Source: Symbiodinium natans
Taxonomy: Eukaryota > Sar > Dinophyceae > Suessiales > Symbiodiniaceae
NCBI GenBank assembly: GCA_905221605.1
Contig: CAJNDS010002435.1
Span: 965,277 to 1,029,276 of the forward strand
DNA length: 64,000 nucleotides
Reading direction: 5' to 3'
This document shows, in pieces, positions 55,876 through 64,000 of the stretch. Positions within the stretch are counted from its first letter, which is position 1. Every line of letters starts with the position of its first letter. The notes under the pieces were generated by a model that was given only the letters and a program-made list of their open reading frames with translations, did no database searches and was not told the origin of the DNA. Both the position numbers and the translations under genes were made by a program.

Positions 55876-57884
55876 GTGAGAGTTGAAGCTCTGCAGTCTG
55901 GAGACGTGCTTCTGTGCAGTGAGCCAGTTTTCTCCAGCGCCCTGGCAACGTCACCGATCTGTACGCCCTGCAGCTCATTGCTCCTTATAACATCTCCTAA
56001 CAATGAGCGTCTGAGGGGCGCTGTCCATTCAGGTGGGGGTGCATGCTTCATGCGGAGCTGCCTTTGTTGGAAGGCCTGGTGATCTGACGACCCTCTTGAG
56101 CAGGCTTGTACTGCAGGAAGCCACTGCGCAGGTCCACCACATGGGCCTGGTGATCAACCCTGCAGACTTTTCGGCGGAGTCGCACGTCCGCCGTGCGCAC
56201 CCCGAGATAGAGGAGGGCAAGATGCACCTGGCTCTGGTTCTCCTTTGAGGGGGAGGGGAGATGTGTGATATTGCTGGCGAGGTGTGTGGAGAGTTTAGTC
56301 CCTTGCTTTCACCTCGCCCCATGCTTGTGAGATGTGTAAAGCAATCTGTGTATTCTGTGGCAGAGCCAGTGGTTGAGGGAAGGCACATTCTGGATGGCTC
56401 TTAAGTGTCTGGAAGGGCTAGCCAGCAAGCTAGTTCTCAGTTTTCTCAAATATTCCTTGTGCGAGATGGTTCCGACGTGCTCTCCTCTTATAAGGAGCTC
56501 CAGCACTCACAGTAGCTGAGGTATGTTTTTCACGCGCTTGTGACTGGCATGAAAGTCTGGGACCTGGAGCGCTACATTAGTCGAATCCGCGAAGCTTGTA
56601 TCCTGCCAGGCGGGCACCGGCGTTAGCTCCACCTGTTTGATACAGCAACGGAGCGATGTGACATCATTCCCTTCCCCCCGCCCCCCATAGGCCAGCCAAA
56701 TCGATGCCTCAGGTGCCTCAACTCAGAATCGTGCTTTCATCCTTCTGCGGACCTCAACTATCACTGCTCAGTGTGAGGGTTTTAGAAAGGGTTTTCCAAG
56801 GTATACACAGGTTGATATGTGTTCTTTATCTATGCTATATTAAAAATTTCATTTTTTCTCTCTTCTTAAGCAGGGATCAAAAAGCTTCAAAGAGCATTTT
56901 CAATCCGTCGGCTGAATTCTGGAACTCACACAACTCGACGCGCAGGACAAGCCTGGGTTCGTCAGCTCCAGCCCACGGATGGAAGGAATTCAGAGCCAGC
57001 TGAGCCAACAATCAGAGTTTGCGAGTTGACCTTGGGACACACTGGATATCTAGACTACATGTCGTGAGCAGCCGGGGAGTGGGCACAGTTCATCGATATT
57101 TCAGCTGAAATACTGCACAGTGGAACTGCAGTGACAGTATGGCGGTCATGCAGTCAACTACAGCCACAAACCTGCTTTTACTGCGCAAGGTTTCGCAAGC
57201 AGCTTGTCGCAGACCTGGATGCCGCTTTTGAGGAGCAGGGAGTGTGCCGCAATTCCGAGATAAAGTTTGGATAGGAGAGTCGGCATCAGCATGGAGCGTG
57301 AAAGCCCGAAACCCTACAATCATCAGGAGTTGCAAAGCCGACCCTATGAGAAAGGCCAGTTGGCAACCATCCAAGCCTACTGTGACTGCGTGGAGGCGAC
57401 CTGCACACGGGGCATGAAAGGTACGCGAAATTGCAATGTTATATATAACAAACTTTTGAGAGCTCACCTGCAACTTTGCTCTCGCTTCGGAGAGCATAAT
57501 ATAGGCAGACCGCAGAGATCAGCAACTCGAGCTACATGCAAATGGACCAACACCAAATCGTAGTCCTGCCAGAGCCCCTTACCATTAAACTCTTGGCATG
57601 CAAGGTGTGTGGCCTTTGCCAGGGCAAGCAGGACTGCTCGCGGTGTCAGTGTGTTGGCTGCATGCACCAAGGGAAAGCCCGGCCAGCATGCCAGCATGCC
57701 GCTAGTACATGCAGGCTCCTACCACAGACGCTGTGCCGAGCAGTTTAGATGTCAGGCCTTGTTTTGGCTCAAGAATTCCGATTGGAGGCAAATGAAGGTT
57801 TCAGTCCTGTTTGACGAGGACACCTCCAGCATTTTCTGCTCAGAGCTCGTGGCCGAAGTGCTTCAGCGAGGTGCCTGGGCTTGA
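55876..57884 (+). CDS. Papain-like amidase of NlpC/P60 (YiiX, peptidase C92) type, probable
   Basis: Members are circularly permuted papain-like hydrolases with an early LxxGDxLLF strand, an HxGLVI strand carrying the catalytic His, and a Cys in FxCSELVAExxQxxG. Here: exon from 55876 after cccag reads VEALQSGDVLLCSEPVFSSA; a segment near 56070-56245 reads SRLVLQEATAQVHHMGLVIN; 57782-57884 reads VSVLFDEDTSSIFCSELVAE then VLQRGAWA. Order and motifs fit. In between, coding-like exons read VWDLERYISRIREACILPGG (about 56553), FRKQLVADLDAAFEEQGV (about 57188) and MERESPKPYNHQELQSRPYE (57291 to a GT donor at 57420). The substrate in dinoflagellates is unknown. Exon borders and the true 3' end are not settled: GTGCCT within the last segment could be a donor. 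Confidence 0.55.
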
Positions 57885-58018
57885 GCCACCGAACCTGAAC
57901 CTCAGTTGTTCCCGAGCTGTTGAGCAGTACCGCTGTAATTACAGTGCACACCAGCGTAGCGTTCAACACCGGCTACGCCAAACACCCACACGCCCAGACA
58001 GCCACAACACACGCACGC

Positions 58019-58059
<41 letters not shown>

Positions 58060-59298
58060 CGGACGGACGGACGGACGGACGGACGCGCGCCACCCCCCCC
58101 CCCACACAGATGCATGAGAAGCGGCCAGAACGGCCTCATCTCCAGGCAAGATCCTTTCAGATGATCGGCCTTCATCGGAGTGCTCCAGCTGAAGTGATCA
58201 TCGCTTTGTTGCCGCGCAGTGGAGCGGTTCAATCATGCGTTGTGGATGCTCAGGTAACCGTTGCCTGTACATGAGTAGTTTCTCAGCTGGTATGTTGTGT
58301 CAGAGGCCGCCCGTCTTGAAGCAGCGAATTGAGGGAATCGAGTCACTTGACAGGCTTCCTTGAATCTAGAACTGCGAGAAACACGTGGAGGCTCCACCGC
58401 CGCATGAGCTGCACAGTTCGATGAGAGAAAACGCTTGCACATGAGGTTCACGCCCATGGACTTCATGAAAAGTGATGGGCGATCGGTGGAGAAGGCCATG
58501 GACCCCGGTGGCAGTGCTAAGGTGTTTGAATGTGTTTGATGAAATGGCTTGCATTCATATGCACCTTCTTGACTGAGTCTTTTGCAATCTTTCGTGAGCG
58601 AACATATAGGAACCCCCCAAAAGGAACCTGGCCCAAGCACGGGGGGCTGCATCCCGAGCCCTATTGGAGGCCAAGCTGACCGACCGCGCGAAACTTGGCC
58701 ACATCTTGCGTCTGATGACCTGAGCTTCAGGAGAGAACGGAACAAAGACCGCTCTCAACGAAAAGCGAGCGCAAAATCGAATTTGCCCCATCACATGTTT
58801 GATGGAAGACGGTCACATGTTGGAATGCTTGCCGGGCGAGGTGCCAGAGGGTGCGTTTACGCTCGACAGGTTCGCATGGCTGCAGAATGTTTATCCGGCT
58901 GTCCCTGTTAAAATGTAGCTACTTCGCGCCGCGCCAAGGGCTCTCAGAGTGCAGCACTCGGCTTCTTAAATGAGCTACAGTATTCTAGCTCCAAGGGCTG
59001 CCATCCCCAAATCCCTAATGCCACAAGACTGTGCCACATGAAGCGGAAGCGTGGGCATGGAGACCACGGGGAGCGGAAGGCCCCCGCGAGTGTTTCTGGA
59101 GCCTTCTCTATTTTTCACGCGACTGCACGGATTTGCATATGCCTTCTTGCCATCGTTGTCACGAGTATAGGTTGTGGACAGCTTGCCCCCGTCGTTCGTG
59201 CTAATAGCAGGCATGAACCGTCCGGCATACTCAACTTTAAGGTATTGTTATTTTCAGGATTTGATTACTTGACATCGCTTAGTTCATAGCCTCCTCAG
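57885..59298. other. Between amidase and helicase: repeats and two candidate exons
   Basis: Candidate exons on the + strand: 58420-58539 (DERKRLHMRFTPMDFMKSDG then RSVEKAMDPGGSAKVFE) and 58655-58723 (RALLEAKLTDRAKLGHILRL). Neither matches the N-terminal motifs of a DEAD-box helicase. A - strand frame of 170 codons (58745-58233) overlaps the first. Confidence 0.35.
58012..58098 (+). repeat. (GCAC)n then (GGAC)n, then poly-C
   Basis: About 44 bases of CGCA/GCAC units switch abruptly to GGAC units (58059-58085) and, after CGCGCGCCA, to a C run. Confidence 0.95.
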
Positions 59299-62200
59299 AC
59301 TTTGCTCGAGCCCCCGAGCTCCGAGCTTCACTTGCAACAGGGGCTCCGGGGCGTGCGCTACTTCGTGCTCGATGCAAGCCGACCGAATTGGTAGTAGCAT
59401 GTGCTTGTCCATTGTGCAACGTTATGCAGAAGATTGCATGCGGACGTCAATTTCGGATACTTACACTCCAGCGGATCTACTGCTCACTTTTCTTTACGTT
59501 AGGGGGCGGGATGTCGTCCCAACAACTCCAGATTGGACTTCAGCTGAAGTGACACCAGGGCATTCATCTTGAAGGAGCGCGACCTGTTTCCCAAAGCAAT
59601 GCCTTTCGAATTTATCTGGAACATCCCCCAAGCCTGACACGCTGGGAAATGGGGTCAAGGGTTGGGGCTTTGCTGGGGAACAAGGAAGCTGACCGAATGC
59701 TGGACATGGGATTCATGCCGCAGGTTAGAGATGCTTGGCACAAATAAGATGCTTCGACGGGTTCGGTTTCAATGGGTTAGAAGCCGTGTTGCTGATGGCA
59801 GTGCGAACCCCGCAATCTTGGAGCTGGAGAGAGCACCATATTTGCCTGCTTCAATCCGAACTGGCCCTTCCCCACACACACCCACCCACCCAGCCATACG
59901 TGCGCGCACACACACACATACACACTAGAACAACAGTTGAACGTCACATCGCACGCAGTTGCGCAGCGGCAAGGTGAGAGGAGGGATGTTCGGGGCCTTG
60001 GCGAGGCCTCGGACACCGAGAAAGACGTTCCAGCAGATTAAAGGAACGCCTGAGAAAACAAACCTTACAGGCGCTTACAGTCTTGTGGAATGCTTGGGGC
60101 TCAGGAGATCCTACAACTGCTGGGTGGTGGCAAGAGACAAAGCCTGCTCTTCAGTGCCCGGCATCCCAGAGGTTAAGTTCGAATTGCGATTCTTCAAGGG
60201 CCAATTTTGACTTGAAGCTTTGAGGAGGAGCTTTAAGAGCAAGTGTGTTTGTTTCGAAGCTCCACCTTACGTAGCTTAACGTAAACTGGATGTTCATATA
60301 CAGTCATGTACACGTCATTATTTTTTTCAGCAAGCGTCCCAGACAGTTGGCCCAAACGAGTTGGCTCTCAGCCCGCAAGCTGTCTCCAAAGTTCTTTTCG
60401 CGAGGCCACCTGGCCTCCAGCAGTTCATGATTTGGCGAGCTCCTCGACAAACTTTACGTTTGACATCCGCAGCACAGTGAGTTTCTGAGCCCAAGCTAAG
60501 GAGAGGTCCTTTCCGAGCCGCTCGGCCTTCAAGCATCCTCCACACACACAGTCCATATGAGAAGTATTTGGAGAGGTATCAGGGTTGTGTAGACTTGGAG
60601 GTACGGAATGGAGGTTTAACTGGAGGCTTGGCAGAAAAGGAGGTGGTCATTAGGTCGACCATGTGGCGCAGTTAAGGGCACCTGCTCGCATCTCCATTGA
60701 AGCCTGGCTGCAATCTTGCAAGAGTGCCCTTCTACTTGCAAGTACCAGCAGAATCATGGGCCGCGTTCCCACAGACTGCGTAGGGGCGTGGGGTGTCCCC
60801 AGGATCAGCGCAAGGGCGAGGAGCTGAGCGCCAACACTTCTGTGGTGCAGCAGGTTGAGGTCATTCGCCGGGGTGCCCAGCACGGCAGACATCTGTGAAA
60901 CTCAAAGTGTTTGGCAATCACGCCAGGAATTGTTCCAGAGCTGACAGAAGTGTGATACTTTGTTGATTTCCGGCACCCTCAGTTCAAGTAGAAGTGAAGC
61001 TCAGTTCAACTCTAGCGTTTCGGCCGTCTTTTCAAATGCTGGCTGAAAGGGAGAAAGACATGGAACAAAATAATGAGAGGCCTCAGAGTTCGCAGGGAGG
61101 CCTTAGAGGATCATCGAGGATCTTCAAGCGTTGCCCGCAAAACTTGACTTAACAATTAGAGAGACGAAGAGCAGTAGGCTTTTGTGGTGAAGACGGGAAA
61201 ACGTGACGTTTAAAGAGTACCCCAAAGCCCAAAGCTGTTAAGGGCACTGAAGACTTGCCATGTACCAGGCGAGCGCGACAAAGAAGCGCGCCTGCTGGAG
61301 CTGCTAAGCTGAACAGTTGAACGCCCATGCTTCTTATTCTTCTGATTGGTACAGTAGCTCTTTAGTGCAGATGTCGCCAGAACAGGGAGGATTGGTGTTC
61401 AGCACGTGCATGCTCGTGACTTGGGAGAGTTTATCGACATCATGTATGGGTAGGGATGGGGGGGGCAAAGTCGGAGGGAGAGATGCTGGCAGGGAGTCGT
61501 GGCAGCTCGAAGGGCCCGCACCAATTGCGCAGAAAGGAAGTGTGAAACTGTCTTATACTGTTTTCAGTAGTGGGAACCAAGAAGTCTGTGCCAACACTGA
61601 GTCAACAAGTGCTGCAGTAGCCGAGGCTTCTCAAGGAGCATGGAAGCGCGGGGAAGACACTCATCTTCGTGAACACGAAGAAAGGCCGATGGTGGGTCTC
61701 AGAGTTCCTTGAAGCGTAAGGCGCAACAAGAAAGCATGTAAGCAAATCCAAAGCCAGAAGTTACGCACCCCCGTATCCGAGGCACTTAAAGACTCAACCC
61801 GAGCCCTCCCCGAGCCACAAAATCAGGCTGCGCCGCCTTAGCGGCAAAGCTCCGCATGGCTGGCGTTGTCGCTTGGGATTGTTTCATAATATCTTGTTTT
61901 GGGGCTTTGGTTTCACGGCATCTTGGGATACACAGAGCACAGAACTGATGGGATAGAAAAGCTTCGGTTTCTCTTCGCCAGCTTGTAGTCTCGGTGGCGA
62001 GTATCCATGTCTCTCGGGCCAGGGAGACATATCCTGTCAAGTCAACGGCCGATTTCGAGTGGCAATCGACAATCTTGTTCGAAGACGCTCTTTGCTGTTG
62101 ACTCTATAAAATGTATGAACAATACATGCTAATTAATATACATGCACACACGCACACGCATATACATATACATATATGTATCTGTGTGTATATATATATA

Positions 62201-64000
62201 TATATTTATACATACATATACATACACATATTCATTTACAAAAGGTTGGGCTCTGATTAGCAGTCCCCCCCCCCCCCCCCCCCAACAAAAAAACAAAAAA
62301 AGAAAAGTTCATGACATAATCGCAGGGTGGCTTTTTTTGACCACCCTGAATCAGGTTTGAGCAAAAGTTGTTTGGGTGCCCAAGGGGGGCCTCTTTCAGG
62401 TAAGTAAAGCCTTCAAGACTTCATTCCTCTGAAAGCTTTACAGTTCCAGAGCTTTGAGCTGCAGCCGTGAGAAGGCTGTAGAGGCTTTTGGTTTCGGATC
62501 GGGCTTCAAGATGCTTCAATGCCCTAAGTTTTAATTCTTGTCCCCGGCGTCTCCCGAACTTTGTGCACACTTCCAGACCAACTTTCAAAGCGCTATTCTG
62601 AACTCCGGGCTATCGTGGGGCTTGAAGGATGGAGGCCTTATGTTTCAAGATCTTGGGGCTGTAGTCTAATGCTTTGAAAGTTCCAGAGCTTTGGGCTGCT
62701 CTTGAAGGCGGGAGGCTATTTGAGTGTCAGATTTTTTCGGGGGGGGGGGGGGGGGGGGGGTTAATCCGAGTTTGTGAAAAACGTTGCAAAATTACGAACC
62801 ACGTTATTTTTGAGGTTCGCCCACATTTTGGTTTGTTGCGAACCACAATACTAAGTGGAACCACTGGCTCGCCTCAGGTGCCCTGCGCCGAAATCCATGG
62901 CAATCTCACGCAGGCCCCAAAGCTGCTCCATTTGCTGGTTTGGGTGTGCGTGTGCAGGCAGAAGGGTTTGCATGTTGACAGGTTGCAGGCTGTGGAAGTA
63001 GACTGTGTTGGAGACAGCACAAGCAGGTGGAGCGTGCTGGTGCTTTAGCTGTGACTTGGCAGTGGACATGAGCTCAAGCTGCGGCTGTGTTTGGGTCCTA
63101 AATGGCAAATCTTGAGCCAGCTTCCTGACAGATCGTTAAGGTAGATGCTACAAAGCCTGCAAAAGCTCAGGAGTTTACTGCCGGAACGGCGAGGACTCTC
63201 GTAGCCACGGATGTGGCAGCCAGAGGCCCGCACCCAAGTTCAGTTCAGAGGAGCGCGTGGATCTACATGCTTTGCGTGTGCCGGAGGTTTAGATGTCGAG
63301 GACATCACTTTGGTGGTTTGCTCCCCGCTGGCACTTCTGTATCTTTGCAAACAGCAATGCCTAAAACAGGTTCACTAAGCCGGGGCTCAGAGTGCACAGT
63401 GACTGCACAGTGAGTGCAGCTAGCTGCAGTTCTGAGAGGCTTTGATTTTCCGGACTCAATGACCGGCTGCTCGACCTTGTCAGAGCGCAGCACCACGCGC
63501 GAACAGGGATGAGCGTGATGAGGGTTTCCTTCTTTGGTGCTTATAGGGCTCTTGGGTGTGTGTGGGGGGGGGGGGGGGGGTGTGGGTTGGGGTGGAGGCT
63601 GCTACAACGGTTACGGAGTCCAACAAAAAGATCCGCGCGAAGGCGGCATGGAAGACTACGTTCACCGGATCGGCCGGACGGGTCGCGCGGGGCGCACGGG
63701 ATGGGCTGCAGCTTGCCTGAAACAGATGAATACCATTTCGATCAAGTGGCCTCACAGGTGCTGACGGTTTCGAGGACCTTTCTTTCTTTTCACAGTTTGG
63801 TGAAAAATCGCCACTCGTCAGTTTGTACGCAAATCCCTGGCACTTACTCCCTGAGCAGACATGCAGTTGGGATTGTGTTGCTGTCTTGGTTCCTAACTGT
63901 GCTCCGTTACCCTTAGGCAGGTGGCAACAAAACTAGGGGCATGTGAAGGTCTTCATCAGTTGATTTGCAGGTCACCTTCTTTCCTGCACCGGCAGACGTG
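59299..64000 (+). CDS. DEAD-box ATP-dependent RNA helicase, 3' part, runs off the window
   Basis: DEAD-box helicases remodel RNA using two RecA-like domains. Exons: 59299-59373 (LQQGLRGVRYFVLD, GC donor) joins in phase to 59685-59723 (EADRMLDMGFMPQ), so motif II DEAD is split D/EAD by an intron. About 60676-60698 (APARISI) and 60815 to about 60872 (GEELSANTSVVQQVEVI) match the strand entering domain 2. 61621-61684 (LLKEHGSAGKTLIFVNTKK, motif IV), 62878-62913 (VPCAEIHGNLTQ, GC donor), 63171-63225 (EFTAGTARTLVATDVAAR, motif V, GC donor), 63287-63312 (LDVEDITL), about 63640-63700 (GGMEDYVHRIGRTGRAGRTG, motif VI with the arginine fingers) and 63971 to the edge (VTFFPAPADV). Motif III was not found in place, and the Q motif, Walker A and TPGR were not found upstream. 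IHGNLTQ is closest to several plant and protist DEAD-box subfamilies; I do not assign one. Confidence 0.88.
59874..59925 (+). repeat. CA-rich repeat in a helicase intron
   Basis: CACACACCC and CACACACATA units between the motif II exon and the next recognised exon. Confidence 0.85.
62140..62283 (+). repeat. CACA/CATA/TATA islet followed by poly-C (19 C)
   Basis: An AT-rich islet with CACGCACA, CATATA and a TA run (62192-62206), then a C run at 62265-62283. Intron between helicase exons at 61684 and 62878. Confidence 0.95.
62440..62701 (+). repeat. Short direct repeat in a helicase intron
   Basis: The word GTTCCAGAGCTTTGRGCTGC occurs at about 62441-62461 and again at about 62679-62699, each near CTTGAAG/CTTCAAG and GGAGGC/GAGGC words, suggesting an old tandem copy of about 240 bp. 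Confidence 0.6.
62739..62760 (+). repeat. Poly-G tract (22 G)
   Basis: Uninterrupted G run in the helicase intron upstream of 62878. Confidence 0.95.
63564..63580 (+). repeat. Poly-G tract (17 G)
   Basis: Uninterrupted G run, preceded by GTGTGTG, in the short intron just upstream of the motif VI exon. Confidence 0.95.

Noticed and set aside
59064-59090. TTGSGRP as a possible degenerate Walker A of the helicase
   Set aside because: The key Lys-Thr is Arg-Pro, and the following residues and neighbouring frame do not fit domain 1. Too weak to report as a motif.

Overview
The window looks like nuclear DNA of a dinoflagellate, most likely of the Symbiodiniaceae type. The signs are: genes cut into very short exons (20 to about 230 nt) with introns of about 60 to 700 nt; about half of the introns I could place exactly start with GC instead of GT; acceptors are mostly AG followed by G; every gene I could identify is on the + strand; there is much simple-sequence DNA; and a short interstitial run of CCCTAAA units, the complement of the TTTAGGG telomere repeat, is present. 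No prokaryotic operon, ribosome binding site, CRISPR array, rRNA or tRNA was seen. Genes were found by reading short conserved exons by eye, so exon borders rest on frame, protein family and splice dinucleotides, not on transcripts.

Layout. 0-4.7 kb: a few coding-like segments of unknown kind, one isolated exon with the DEAD-box helicase motif III (1398-1442) and one ankyrin-repeat exon (2125-2179). 4.69-9.8 kb: TPR-like exons followed by a JMJD6-type JmjC dioxygenase with all iron and 2-oxoglutarate ligands; a 380-bp CA/CG repeat sits in one intron. 10-12.1 kb: short coding-like pieces and an ATGT repeat. 12.56-16.87 kb: a 14-3-3 gene in 14 recognised exons. 17-34 kb: scattered coding-like exons of unknown function, a 930-bp ACA/ACC repeat (23.35-24.28 kb), poly-G tracts and the telomere-like run at 32.18 kb. 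34.06-35.54 kb: an unexplained 493-codon open frame. 36.2-44 kb: more unknown exons, including a denser cluster at 42.7-43.6 kb, and a 670-bp CTGTGTGT repeat. 44.15-45.48 kb: an acidic segment and a basic segment with TPKE/TPKD repeats, perhaps one chromatin-type protein. 45.7-46.26 kb: trinucleotide and CTTT repeats ending at a splice acceptor. 46.9-48.2 kb: a foldback structure of about 1.3 kb made of 42-bp units that are themselves palindromic. 50.9-54.2 kb: an exon-dense unknown region. 55.9-57.9 kb: a probable papain-like amidase of the NlpC/P60 (YiiX/C92) type. 59.3 kb to the right edge: a DEAD-box RNA helicase showing motifs II, IV, V and VI and running off the window.

The recognised genes are housekeeping or regulatory (protein hydroxylation, phosphoprotein binding, RNA remodelling). 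They share direction but no evident pathway, as expected for dinoflagellate one-way gene arrays. I found no toxin or virus gene.
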